Of a stretch of 64,000 nt of DNA, positions 18,690 to 31,800 are shown piece by piece. A model generated the notes under the pieces. That model worked only from the letters and a program-made list of their open reading frames with translations, searched no databases and had not been told where the DNA came from. Position 1 is the first letter of the stretch. Every line of letters starts with the position of its first letter. The position numbers were made by a program, and so were the translations under genes. Origin of the DNA: Fistulifera solaris. Its lineage: Eukaryota; Bacillariophyta; Bacillariophyceae; Naviculales; Stauroneidaceae. The stretch lies in assembly GCA_030295235.1 (NCBI GenBank), contig AP026149.1, positions 124,001-188,000 on the forward strand. Reading direction: 5' to 3'.

Positions 18690-21600
18690 TCAAAATTGTT
18701 GTGATCCGCTGTTCTTGCCAAAATGATCGTTGTCCACAATCGTTATCATCCCATCGTCACTCCCAATGAAAAGAAATTGTTCGGCGGGATTTAGATCCTC
18801 GGGAGTTAGTCCAATACAGCGTATGGGACCATGCTTCGCCAAATCAAGTACAGCACAGACACGTAAGTCCGGAACCGTCCACACTTTGACCTGACATGCC
18901 TCTCCTCCAGTAATTAGAAACTGGTCATTACCGCACAACCTCATATCATGCAACTTTTCTCCGGTTCTCCGACTTGATAATTGGACAGCGTTGAGAGTAA
19001 ATGTGTGAAGGCTATGGTCCTCGCAGTGTACAACAAGCAGTCCAGAGCTTCCTAATGCGATGCTCCCTACTGCTATTGTACCGTTAGCTGATTTTGTTAG
19101 CACTGCGGGCGTGAACGATCGAATAAACTCTCCGCGGTGAACGGAATGAATGCAGATTCGTCCTGTCTGACTTCCAGACACGACAACGTCGAGGTCCAAG
19201 TTCAAGGCCAGTGAAGTAATCGGGCTATCATGTCCCCATAGAACGTGACAACATCGGAGCAAATGTTCGCCGTCAGACGGAGAGCCGAGTGCTGTTTGAA
19301 CATACGCGTCGCAGAGTGCGTTAGCCAAGTCAGGATCATCCAAGACCCAGATACGGACGGTCGCGTCTTCTCCTCCACTTGCGACTATCCCACCGCCGTC
19401 TCCTGTCGTAACTACTCGTATAGGACCATTATGTCCTCCTGCTTCACTGGCAACAACACGGCAACCGTCAGCGGAATGGATCTTTATGGTTTCGTCCCAG
19501 TACGTGGAACTAGCCATGAAAAAGCGGCCTTCGAGAGACGCGACATTGTTGGTTCCGTGAGACATCAATATATTGGATGGGATCACAGAGTTTTTTCTCA
19601 AGTCTTCCTTTGACACTCCTGTCATGGCTAGGGCGAAGGATGATGGACCAACTGCGTACCGACTGTCGTCCATGGCTGTTGAAGCAATTTCCGATCCTTT
19701 TTCAGAGACAGTCTAGATGTACTAAGTTCGCGTGCCGGTAACGGTCGAAGTCGATCCATGCGAAGACGATTGTCTTTGCTTTTTGAGTTAAAGCGATATG
19801 AGCCAATGCTCATGTCTGCGTAGATGCCATATACAGCATCCGCAAGCACTAGCAGCTTTACCACAGCACCTTTCGCGTACTCACTGCGCATATTGGAGAA
19901 TTGTTTCGATGGCGTGTAACACTTTAATCTGCCGGCGATTGTTGTATCTGAAATAAGAGGTTTCCAGCATTCCTCTGACAGGCCTCTGGTGGGGTGGGGA
20001 TCGAGTGCGATAAGCTGGCATGGTGTTTGCCCAAAATTCTGGATATGGCTTTCTGCGGCCTCACGATCAACCTGACTGGTGATTTTATCCAGGTCGACAC
20101 TTCCCTCGTACGAGAGATGATGGAAGATGTTGTGGGCTGCTTCTGCTTCTGGTCCTCGTTGCTTAAAGCCAAACACAAGATCGATCCAGTGTGAGAGGTT
20201 CTGCGAAACAAACTCAGATTCTAGAGCTAGTCGGTTGATTCGCACGAATTCATAGGCGGAGCCCTTCGCCCAGGGAGGAAGCCCAACATCATGTACAAGA
20301 TGCCCTGATTGAGTGCGCCCTAAGGGAAAGCCATTCGTGTTCAGGAACATTTCAGGGAGATAAAAGAACTCAGGCACCAGTTCCTTCATGTCTGACGATG
20401 AAGTCATGCAGCTTCTCCAGCTCGAGGCCACATCCAAGAATAAACGGTCGGCGCAGTCAAAGCGTCCCGACTGTAATTGAATGTGCATTGTCGTGAAAGG
20501 TTCTTGCCGCATCAGAAAATGCAATACGATGCCGGGCGAAGAATAATGTGAACCGTAGAGAAATTTTTCCGCCTCGGTAAACCCGAACGCTTCTAGCTCA
20601 TTATACCTTTCGAGAAGCTGAGTCAGCCTATCTTGGTTAAGTGCTCCGATAGGCTTTGTTAGATCTCGATAAACGCGAAAATCGTCAAGATCGATACTTT
20701 CACTTTTATAATCGGCAAGGACCCATGGAAACACGGGGTAATTGGCCAAATCATTGAAGCTCCGCCCCGCCATCCGGTTAATAGCAATAAGGTATTCAAA
20801 AGTCGATATTTTTCGCTTCTTCCATAAATCCGTCATTTTGGACTTACGAAAAACTGATCTAGGATTTAAGGTCTTCGGCGACCACAGCATTGGCAGCTGC
20901 AAGTCGCTTGTGAAATTGACGATAGGGACAATGTGGGCACACATGAAACAGACGTACCTTGCAGTAGCTTCTAAGCTTGGTGTGAAACCTGTCTCTTTCG
21001 CGTGGACCTGACGGGAAATTGAGGAGAAGATCCGTCATGTCGGCAAAGAAGAGCTCTACTGCTTGATGCCTTAGTAAGTATCGCCGACCGTGAATCTCAG
21101 TTAGTTGTGTGAGCTTCCATCTTTTCCCTTTACCACTGTCTGCATCCAAACGCTCAACGCTTTCTTTTGTCATAATATTTATTTCCGCGGACGAGGGAAG
21201 AAAGTAAAGACTGTCAGTGGTCATGAGAAGCGTCCCCTCTACGTACGACTGTAAAGATATAATCATTACAGGGTTAAACCTGCCCACGACACTTTCACCG
21301 TGCGACCAAATGTAATTTTTTGCCCAACCATCGATGTCGCCGTCCTCGTCGCCGTCTACCTCTTCTGAAGATATCTTATCCCAACTAGCGTCTATTTCTG
21401 TATCCTGTATCGTCTTTGATTCAATTGCCTTTAATTCTTCAATTTCGTCAAGTGCTTCTGACGTCTCCGACATAGACTCGAGAACAGTGGACTCTCCGTC
21501 AGAAGCCAAAAGGCAATCATCATCAAGTAGTTCTTCGTCTATGAGTCCCTCGCTGACGTTAAAGGCATCCGCGTTTCTGCGCATGACTTCCGTTAAATTC

Positions 21601-24600
21601 CGCTCGCTGGTTTTGCCATCTCCGAATATGGCTTTATCCTCGTCTTCTGTTGCGTATCTTGCATCAAGATGACTGTCAAAGTCTGTATTCTCCATTAGGA
21701 TTTGTTTTCTGCCCATCTTATCAGTCCATTTGGGAATCATCCAATGTTTTGGTTCCCGCCATGGGTCAATGACTAGGCGCTCTATCGCTTTCCACCTCTG
21801 CTCAGCTGCACTTCTCCGACGTGCAGTATCTCTGGAAAACATCTATGCAATCTGATTTGTACTTTTCAGAAAGACGTTTGAGAATTATGTCGCCGTCGTA
21901 TTCGATGTCACGAACCGCGTCCGTCTCTGCCCACTTTCGCTGTGATTCAAGGTAACTTGTAAAGCAATCATCCAATGCCTTTTCGAAGTCGATCAAAATA
22001 TCGTGAGATTCCTTTGAGAGCTGTTCTATCGCAAGGAATCCTTGCATCGTTGTGTCATTTTTACTTGCTCCGTCTTGCGCTGCGATCGACACTTGCTCAG
22101 GAATGGCTAAATCGCATCGGTTCTCTACGTCTTGGAATCCTTGAACCCACTTGCTTTTCAAGAAGATCCGAATAGACTGGTCTTTTGTAGCTTTGTCGAT
22201 GCTATCGCTCTCTGTCAAACTACTTAGTAGCGCTTCATAAGCCTCATTCGAGAGAGCCGCCTTAAAAGATCATTTCTTCTTTGAAAGACTTCAGAAACAA
22301 TTTCGTGAAGCTTTTTCGTGGATCTCAGCAAACGTCGGAGATGCTTCTTTTGTGACTCTCTATTCTCAAAATATTTCCGTGAGAAAGAAAACTCGATTTC
22401 AGACAGCAGTGCAACGGATCGTGCAAGAGCACGGTGGCTGTGCAGCAGTGCTGCGAGCAAGAGTCTGTCAATGTGAGCAACGCCGTGCTGGAACGCCGAG
22501 ATCGGTTGACCATGTCCAGCGATTGCTCCATCTCCGACAAGCTCCAAGGCCCAGTCAATGAGCGTATGCAAGCGGCTCACGCACTGGAGAAATTTGACAC
22601 TGCATGGCTCAAGTAAAGCTAGAAGAACAAAAGACAATCTCATTGCAGAGGAAACAAGTGGTCCTTGAGAAGAACCCAGTCTAGCCTCCGAGTTCTTAAC
22701 CAGCGCAAGGTAATTCATTTTCGGAATTGGGGACACACTTTCTAGAGAATCCGGGAAGAGAAAAGCATCGAGTAGCATCAAGATTTGTGCTGATAATGAG
22801 ACGCTTAGGCGTATCCTGACCGCTTTACTCTCTTCAGCACTAGATGTTGGCTCGCTCTCGCTGTAGCGGGCAAAATCCTTGGCGGAAATACCGTGCAGCC
22901 GACCATCGGGCAATCGAAAACCGTGAAGGCCGCCGGTTACCGAGTCTTCTGCTGCAGCACGTTGTATTCGATAGTCAAACATTTCGACTGTTCCAAGACT
23001 TCGAATGATGAGACATCAAAGATTCGACGGAGGCAGCTTGTTTAAGATCTTTCTTACCTGCTTTTTATAGTCATGGCGACAATGACTTCAGCCAGATGAC
23101 GCAAAGAACGCCACGTGCGTACGGCTGTGACCATATCTAGACCTTGTTTATTCCCTTGATTTGTAATTGCGTCAGTAACTAGCTTCGCGCTTTGCTTGAG
23201 AGGAAGACTATCATGGTCAAGATCTATATCCTTCCACGCTTCCGCTGAAAATGAGCCAATTTCAAGAATTGCTCCATAATCAAAGAGATTGGAGCAAAAT
23301 CTGCTAAGAATCATCAGCAAAACTTCCGTGCCATTAACGCATGTTCTTTCAAGTGAGGCAGTCTTCTCCACCGTGTCCACTACCTGTGAAGAGTTTTGAG
23401 TTAGAATATGGTAACCCCACCTGACGATCAATACAGTAGCTGACCTTTTCCGTGCCTACTCGTAGTAGATGGCCAAGAAGAGCGCTGTAAATATCTAGTA
23501 CCACGTCAAGGCGCATTACAAAACGACTGGCCAAATTGCTAGTTTCTTCGTCTTGCACTCTTTTCGATGATGTCCTTCTTACAGATTCCATGGTGTCGGA
23601 GATTAAGTGAAACATGGGTGGCTCCCAGTCAGGGGAGTGAAGCAAGCAACGCAACATTTTTCCGACTAGCGTTGGCAAGAGAAAATAAGTCGCGGATCCA
23701 TTCGTCCTTCTGATCTTCCGTTAAGAATCTCAACAGTCTTAGAATTAGCCCTGTCGCAAGCGGGTTAACAAGTGATTTGTTAATAAGCTCGCCTTTTTCG
23801 GTAAAAAATTTCCGGACCCTATCTAGGCATAAAGAGTACCCAGGTTGCGGGCCACGGATGGGAGCAATCAAGCAGTCTTCATCAAAACTGGGCTCAGTTG
23901 TCGAAGCTGATTGCAGATCGTCATCATCTGTTGACATATGAAGCAGTGCTATGTTGGTGAAATGCGACAATTGGTACCTTCGACTCTTTAATACATGCCA
24001 AACAAACTTGTAGACAACTCGTGGTGAAGCAGGTGTCGACATACGACCTGTAGCTCCCATCGCAGTAAGACTCTGTGCGAGGCGCTCCCTAATCCTATTC
24101 GATGCCCGGATAGCATTGACGGTGACTTCGTTTCCATTTGTTGCTTCGTCTCGTCCTTGTACCATACTTGTGCCTAACGATAATACATCGTCCGGTCCTT
24201 TCGAGGTCACCTTGATATAAGCGTCTAAGGTGCGTATGCCCAAGGCTCTGATTTCTTCGTCATCGACATTGATGAGCGAGCAGACAATCCAGGCAGCGCC
24301 ATTGTGGACACTGCCGCAACACTGCGCGAACGATTCAAACAAACCGGAAACAATGGGTCTTTGTTTGAACAGGAATAGCAAAACAACACACGCACCAACA
24401 GCGCTGTCTTTTTTTTGAGCGGAAAAAGGAAGCTTTTCCATTTTCGCGTTGTGCAACAATGCTTGCGATGAAGTTTAAAAGGGGAGAAAGGTCCTTGACT
24501 GTAACACTAACGGATAAAATGGAAAAAATTATTCCCAGAATGATTGTGCTTACGATATGGTCGATTTTCTCAATGGTGCTCTCGTGAGGCGCTGTAGCAG

Positions 24601-27283
24601 AACTGATACTTGAACTTAGACCTTTAACCAAGTCTTTGATTTTAACGCAGTCGCGCACTGTTTCTGGGGACGATCTCGTTATCTGTGAAAGGACAGGTAG
24701 TATAATTGTATGCAACCCACTGGCATCCATTAGCGAAGATCCATCAAGCCACAATGACACGTTGAAAATAAGTCGCGAGAGAATCTTCGCTTCAAGAGCG
24801 ACGTTGTTGCTACAGCAGGATTGCAAGCGCACAAGCGATTGCACAAGGTGAGTGGACGCCTCCACGTCGGAGCACACCGATCCATATATCGAGTCTTTTG
24901 AGTCGTTAAGTATCTTCCCTGTAGCCACTTTTTTTACTGGTGGTGAGAAGATCTGCCATTACATCGATACCTCCACACCGCAACAGCTCCCTAGCATTGT
25001 CGCTGTCGTCGTTGATAAAAGCGTATATCATTTCAAAAAGAGATGGTAAGATAAACGCGAGTGTACCTCCGTCCATTCCAAGTTCACAATTTGGAGAGAT
25101 AAATGATTTCAAAACTTGGAACACTGATTGAACTCCACCAAGACTTTTTATAACGTCTGGAAGACCATTGAGCGACCAACTCCGAGTACTTTTGATGTTT
25201 GCGTGTGCTCCCAATCGAAGTTCTACTACTTGTTTTCCCACAACTCGCTTTGGATCCCAAGATGCGAAAATTTTGCACGCGAAAGCTGATTTCTGTAGGG
25301 CTATAGGTATTTCGGAGTCATCTTTATCATCAGCGTTATCGATTTCGATGTCGATCACTGAAAGGGCGTTGTCTCTGCACACCCGCCGCTTCCTTGATTT
25401 CGGGACAAAGTTTTCGAGGCTGTTATCGTCCAGAACACGAGACTCACGCACCAAAGAACTGGCTTTTGCGTCCCATGACTCGTGAGTGCCGGATAGTTTG
25501 CGTAGAGCTCCCGCCTTCCCTCCTGTTGCATCGAATAAAGCCCGAAAAGACGCGTCGGAAACACTGTCATTGAAAAGGTAAAGAGCGCCTGTCTCACCGT
25601 CAAAGTCTTTTCCTAGACACAGTTCCATATTCAACCTAGATTGCGTCGAAGAAATCTTCCGTAAGTTTAGAATGGAGGATGAGTGATCATCAAAGTCTGC
25701 CCGGGATACTTTCGGAAAAGGTAGATCATTGGTTGTCATTGTTTTTCCGTCAATCAAAATGGATATTTGGTAGCGCGCACCTAAGGAAAACACTCCTTTT
25801 AGCCTTGACTGAGAATGACGAATGGCCAAATGGTACCACACACGAGGCAACATAACGTAACCGTTCACTTTCAGTTGATGAGCCGGTTCGTCAATATTGG
25901 AATCAAAGATTGAAACAATGATCGTGCATGCATGCGAAACCGGATTGTCTACTTTTGCGAGAGAAACTTCAATCCCACCGCCGTCGTCGCTTCTGGCACT
26001 AAACAAAATTGGATTACCGTCAAACCGTTCTGCCCGGAACCAAAGCGCCATTCCAAAATCGTTGCGGAACGGCCAATGCGGAAGACCATGTATAGTTTTT
26101 TGAAGTCCTTCTGATTGATTAAAGCAGAAGAAATGCCGCGGTGAACTTTTTAACACGTGCGATCGCGAAGATCCTAAAGCAGCGGTGCGCATCGCCTGAA
26201 CGAGCGCAAGTCTAGCGTGGGCCCCAAGTGACTGTTTCTGGGCCAAATTCATCCATTCTCGCAGCTGATGTGTGGTAACTCCACCAATAGCCAAAAGGCC
26301 AAGAAGCCGTGCCAGGGACCTTGAAAGCTTTCCAGGGGGAAGCTGCTTCGACCAAACGAAGCAAATCTGATATAGCCGGTCGGTTTTCTCCAGGCCATGA
26401 ACACTGCAAACGTGAAACATTGTACCTCGTATGGGGGCGAACTGTCGAGTGGTCAGCGAGAGGGGGCGGATTGAGAACGACAGGACCAATATGAACTTCC
26501 CCTTGATCATATTCATCATCGGTTTCATTTGACAAGACTTTCGTCAAAATTCTGAGAAACGCTTTCGAGAAATGCTCTGGTAGTTGCAGTAGCAAGAATG
26601 AATTGTTCGCTTTGGCTGTCAGCAATGCTCTGACGCGATTTGGCTGCATCGCTATCGTGACGTCTGGCAAATCCACCTTTACAGGACCGCAAAGACGCTC
26701 CTGGTCTAGGGTTGATTTGACGACTTCAAGTGGTAAAGCAGGAATCAGTAACTCTGCAAAGATTTCACCAAGTATGTGAGCTTCCGTTGTGTAATCGTCA
26801 GAAGGATCAGCTGGAATATTCGTTAACGGTATATGCTCTTCTAAAAGGCCACGTAATGAGCTTAATAAAACCGATTCTGGCTGACTGGACGACTCCACAC
26901 AATGATCGTCTTCAACAGAATGTGTTGTGAAGGAAGTAGCCCGTACGGGCTGAAACCCCTCGGTAGCCATCCTTCAGCGAAACTTTCGGCAATTTCTCAA
27001 AAGTGCTGTTGTCAACTGCTAAATTTTGGAAATCGGCATCACTAAGATCAACGACTTTGGCATCGGTGATCGATGGTTGCTGTTCCAGGGAAAGGTTGAT
27101 GAGTTCCGACGGAAAAGATGCCGGCTGAATTCCGTTTTCAATTACCCGGACCAAAGAATGTTCCATGCACCGATCAGATGATGACCTTTCATCGTGACGT
27201 TTTAAGTCGTCTTCTTCCTCATGCCGAACCGCTGACACTGATTTTGAGGGAAGATTTTGACGTTGATGTTTGCTACCATCCAT
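18690..27283 (-). CDS. Giant BEACH-WD40 protein (neurobeachin/LRBA type), introns and many frame breaks
   Basis: Large scaffold that guides vesicle traffic and autophagy. Read from 27283 (MDGSKHQRQ) downward: a poorly conserved N-terminal region; a concanavalin-like lectin domain (LPHWPFRNDFGMALWFRAERF); armadillo-like helices (AAWIVCSLINVDDEEIRALG); a PH-BEACH domain (GRFNPVMIISLQSYVEGTLL); the BEACH domain (MTDLWKKRKISTFEYLIAIN, YPVFPWVLADY, KPIGALN, PEFFYLPEMFLN, PPWAKGSAYEFVRINRLALE, FGQTPCQLI); and WD40 repeats ending at 18690. Three introns fit: 23384-23444, 22999-23057 and 20897-20957 (59-61 nt). At least eight other joints need a one-base change, mostly in homopolymers: 26912-26970, 26335-26339, 24929-24935, 24409-24416, 23658-23662, 22264-22267, near 21834 and 19698-19702. 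Corrected length about 2,800 residues. Confidence 0.9.
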
Positions 27284-27649
27284 GTTGCCAAAGCGACTTC
27301 GAACGATCCTCACGCTAGTTTCTATATGTCGAGTCCCTAAATGCTAATTGAGTTTTGTATCTAACTACTTGTTCAAGTTATGCAAAAAAATGATGATTTT
27401 CTCATGACTTTTATCACGGCCTGAATCCTTTCGCAGCAGCATCGCTGTCCAAGATTTCGAATAGCACAAAAGATCAAGACGAGTGCGAAGCGCCGGCGGC
27501 GGTGCGAAATACTTGTAAAGCCTGTCCGCCTGGCAGGTCTCCAACTCGGCCCCAAACTTCATCCTTAATGATCGAATGAGATTTCGATTCCAACAACACT
27601 ATACACTATAACGGACAGTGTTTACTTATCAAAACATCAGCATAATTCA
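27284..27649. promoter_or_regulatory. Divergent promoter between the BEACH gene and a coiled-coil gene
   Basis: The region separates a minus-strand start (27283) from a plus-strand start (27650). A 65-codon minus-strand frame at 27365-27562 has no recognisable feature and is not called. No repeat or palindrome stands out. Confidence 0.3.
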
Positions 27650-28702
27650 ATGAGTCGCACCAGTTCTCCTAATTATCTGGTAGGCACAATTCCAGTCGCG
27701 GACACACGTTTCATACAACTAGCAACTCACAGAACCGAAACACGACCGTCTAAACAGAAGAAGGTGCGTTTCGCCTCCTCTTTGACGACATATTCTTGTT
27801 GCCTTCGCCCTTACCAGATGTTCCCTCCTTTATAGGAACTGTCAAGATCGATGCCCATCTCCGCATTCACTGTCAATGCAAAATGAGCCAAAGTCGAAAC
27901 GAGGAACTGCCTATCGCGTTTGCGAATGCAGTCAATAACGATGAAGCTACACATTATGATTCTCGGGGTGAAATTTCTGCCGTGTCGACGCCCGCTGAAC
28001 TCGTTCCGTTAGAAGTTCCTGTGATGGCTATCGAGTGCGGAGAGGATGGCGATTACCGTCACGTCGTCGATGAAGGAACAATTATGGCTGAAAATGTTGT
28101 GGCGACCGATGAAATAGCAATGGAAAGTCTGCTGAAGAAGAACGAGGAGCTCCAGAGAGAAGAAATTGAGCTGCTTTCACAGCTGCGGACGCATTTGGAA
28201 TCACCAGAAATATTTCAAAGTACCCGTGGAGAGCTCTTGGCTAGCCTCATAGAAAAAACGAAACAACTGCAACAATTCCAGGAGCAACAGAGAAAAATTC
28301 TTATGGATGCGTGTGATCAAAGATATAGATATAGTGAAATTCTTCGAATGCAAGGAGAGCTACGCGTAAGGCAAAACGAAGTCAAATATCACCTTCAGAC
28401 AATTCTTTGGCTGCAGGGGGAAGGCATCAAAACGACCCAGTAAACGATCCCTGAGATTATCGCGCGTGGATGGTCCGGGAAGGCATCAAGACCCAACAAC
28501 TGCTCAGAGAATAGCTGGCTACTGCAAAGTCTTGTTTTGGTGGGGAGTTATTCTGATGATCTTGTTTGCCGCTGTTAACATTATTATTGCTGTTGTTTAC
28601 GAGGTGACCAGTAACGACGACAGCGGAGAAGCTAGCTTGAATGGACTGGAAGGTGATGATCGAGGTGGCGAGCGAGGTCTCAAGTTGACACAGAATACAT
28701 AG
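27650..28702 (+). CDS. Coiled-coil protein, possibly with a C-terminal membrane anchor
   Basis: Function unknown. A first open frame from 27650 contains KKVRFASS, which fits the RVxF-type docking motif for protein phosphatase 1. It meets a second frame (open 27796-28443) if one T is added at about 27780, giving SSFDDIFLLPSP; alternatively the gene starts at MSQSRNEELP (27883). The second part has a long coiled coil (LLKKNEELQREEIELLSQLR, LIEKTKQLQQFQEQQRKIL). A possible 142-nt intron (28366-28507, GTAAGG...CTCAG) would fuse it to a hydrophobic segment (VLFWWGVILMILFAAVNIII) open to 28702, making a tail-anchored protein. That intron is longer than others here and contains a short direct repeat (GGAAGGCATCAA twice), so the unspliced ending at 28443 remains possible. 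Confidence 0.5.
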
Positions 28703-28811
28703 CATTTGACTTTTCACAGAAAAGGCACTACTCATACTATAATGTTAAACAACTTTTTGCGGCTGTTTTTTTTACATTTTTCTTTCCATTGAATTACCAA
28801 AGGTATCGCTC

Positions 28812-31800
28812 TTAGTCGCTAGGAATAGAAAAGCGATCAATAAAATCTCCGATCTGTCGGCTCAACCTTGAATGATATTGATCAGCCGCATTGCGGTATT
28901 TGATTGTGACAGACCCTTCGTCTTGCAAAAGCGTGTAAATAGTGTCAGCGAGCCCTTCGTCTAGGAATCGAAGACAGTATCGCAGACAGGAAAGTGCCGA
29001 GCTCATTGAAACGTCGGAAGGAAAGTCATTCCGAAAAACCTCCAGTACTTTGGGAATCGTAATTGTCCTCTTGGCCCGGTCCACCGAGACGTTGCGCCGT
29101 AAAAAAACAGCGGCAACTGCGGCGACCTGATCAGCTAAGTATTCCGATTGAAGCACTGGGATATTATTGGAGCATGAAGTATCGCCAGTGTGGACCACAA
29201 AGTTGACATTGGGGGGAATATGAAGGAAGCGCGAAGCAACGATACGAGTTCGATTTCTTCGGGGCGTCAGTATACGGAGCTTTCGGCGGATTCGGCCTAC
29301 ACATATTTCCCCGAATAATGCAGTTGCTGAGTTCAGCTAACGAGAAAATATCACCACCGATTTCGTAGCAAGATGTTCGCATGAAGGATTCGTGCGAGCG
29401 CTTGGTAGTGGTCCATTTGCTGTTACCAGCAAAGCATGTTGAAGCAGGCAGTGGTAGACGTTCACATAGGCGCAAAACGTTTTTGGATCAGAGCGATCCA
29501 TATCTTGGAGACGAAGCCCTTTCAGTACGCTTGTTGAATCTAAGAAAGCAGTGAGAGCTTCCGGGTGATGCTGGAGAGAATCGAACTCGAAGGACAATGC
29601 GGTCGCCAAGAGCGATTCAATAAAAACGTGAATTTCAAAATCATGTGTTGGCAGATCGAATGCCATTCGTCGATGATTCAACACAACCCTCTTTCTCAAT
29701 TTCTGGTTACAATGTACATCTGCCCATTTTCCTCTGACTGAAGAAAACGATGAACTTTGAAGCCTTTGCCACAACCTTGCTTTTCGTAGTTCTGCTTCAG
29801 TTTGTGACATCACTGTACTCTGAGCCTCCACAGAAGAAATTGCATCATCTATTTTTAATTTCAGTGATGCCCTCGTATCGTCGCTGTTAAGTACCATGTA
29901 GTGGCAGTGCCATGCAGTTTCTATTGTAAGAATGGGATAACCAGGAATAGGGCTATCCGTCCCAGGATCCAGCAAACGCACTCCTTCTATATCTTTCAGA
30001 GATATTTCACATGATGATTCCTGTGATAAGGGAGCATAAAATGCAATGCACTTCTCGTACAAGCCACACCACTCCTCTCTCCAATGGCTTTCCCACAGAC
30101 AACGCGCGACCAGGCATTCAAACAGAACGCTCTTTTTTTACGCTGGGTGTGACCCCCAATTCTACAGGACCGCCCTGTAAAAAGCTCTTGTCCAACTGCG
30201 ATTTCAGTAGGATTTGCGATGATAGCAAGTTATTGAACTTGCTTGCTTCGGCGCAATCGGGTGAAATAGTGGACATCCGAGTGAGCATGCTAGAAACTAC
30301 ACGACAAGATTGTTCCGGGGCTGACAATTCGCCAGCAAGAGGTGCTGACTGTCCCATCCACTGCAACTCCACCCTTTCTGCCCTCTTGATAGCACGATTG
30401 TTCAAGGGTAGGTGCAGATCTTTCTCGGCTCTTCGTCGACTGCGCGGCTTGGCACTCCGTGGCTCTTTTTGAGGAGGGACATTTCTTGGTCTACCGCTTA
30501 TTATTGCTTTCCCAGCGTTGACGGTACCTTTTCCCACTCTCATACTGTGCCTAACCACCTTCTTACCAGTTGAAGCAGTTCGGGACTTTACCGACTGCGC
30601 TATTTTTCCAATGAAATTGCGACCTTTGGCGGCACGTGTAGGGCGAGCATCGTCGGACAAACTTTCAAGTTCATCAAAGCCGTCCTGGCATTCATGATCA
30701 CCAGCAGAATCCGAATCGTCGGTTAACTCTGAATCTTCGTCGCTCTGATAAAACGATCCACTGATATCGTAGTACGGCATTGCCTCCTCGCCGGGAGAAG
30801 TAGCAACATTATCTGCCTCAGAGTCAATTCGTCGTCTAGGACTGGCCGCGAAGTCGCGAGGAGCACCATCTTCCTCGACAAAATCTTTAACATATTCTTC
30901 TTCCGGGGCATCTTCTCCGTTTCGACCAATGAGACCAGCCTCTTGAGATGTCGTATTTCCATTGAATGTGCCTGCCGTAACCAAAGCGCTGGGAACTTGC
31001 GATTTTCCACTTTCGGTGAGCGATCTTTTGCGTTTCTTATCGCAGCATCGCTGTTGCGCCAATGAATTCCCGCTCGCATTATGCGAGATAGATCTCTACC
31101 TGTCCGAAGGCGCATGAATAAGCTCTTTTCACCACGTGTTTTGGTACTCTCATTCAAGATTACTTCCGGATCCACCTGCGACGACATCACCCGAACTACG
31201 TAGGCAAGTTGGCTCACCCGTTGGGCGCGGTTCATCACCTCGATCCATGCAGGCGCGTCGATCTCTCTTTTTTCGTTCAAAAAGGTTGCCCGTTTGTTGC
31301 TTTCATTGTTGTCAACAACGTAGTCCGATGAGGCTTTTGCCTCAGACGCAGACGGAAGTGTAGATGGAACATCACAGATTTCCAAAAATAGGGGATACAT
31401 CCAGTAACCATCTTTTTCATCAGATTCGTGAAGATCAGCGTCGGGTAACAGTTCGTCATCTTCGGCGCTATATCCTAATGCGCGATTGTTTCCTTCTTTT
31501 GGGTTATAAAGGCCGAGCATTCTTCCTCCATATGTTGTCGAACCTTCGCGAGATACTCCTACGAGATACTTAGACCATCTTTTATGACGTAGGTAAAAGG
31601 ACCCATCAAGGTTTAGATATGACGATTGCGTGGACTTTCCTCGCTCATTGGCGTGAATTGTGAAAAAACCATTTTTTGTCGGCACCGATGCAACCCACTT
31701 CAACCACCACCCTCTATGCAGGGAAAGAAATTTTGTCTCAGTGTCCTCGCCTACGAGCTTTATAAGAACCGTGTCGCCGTCTTTAATAAGCCCTGAGTTT

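Noticed and set aside
19628-27283. A cluster of about ten small minus-strand genes between 18.7 and 27.3 kb
   Set aside because: Their order and content match one BEACH-WD40 protein; overlaps are frame breaks or short introns.
27365-27562. Minus-strand 65-codon frame upstream of the BEACH gene
   Set aside because: No motif and an uncertain start; probably promoter sequence.
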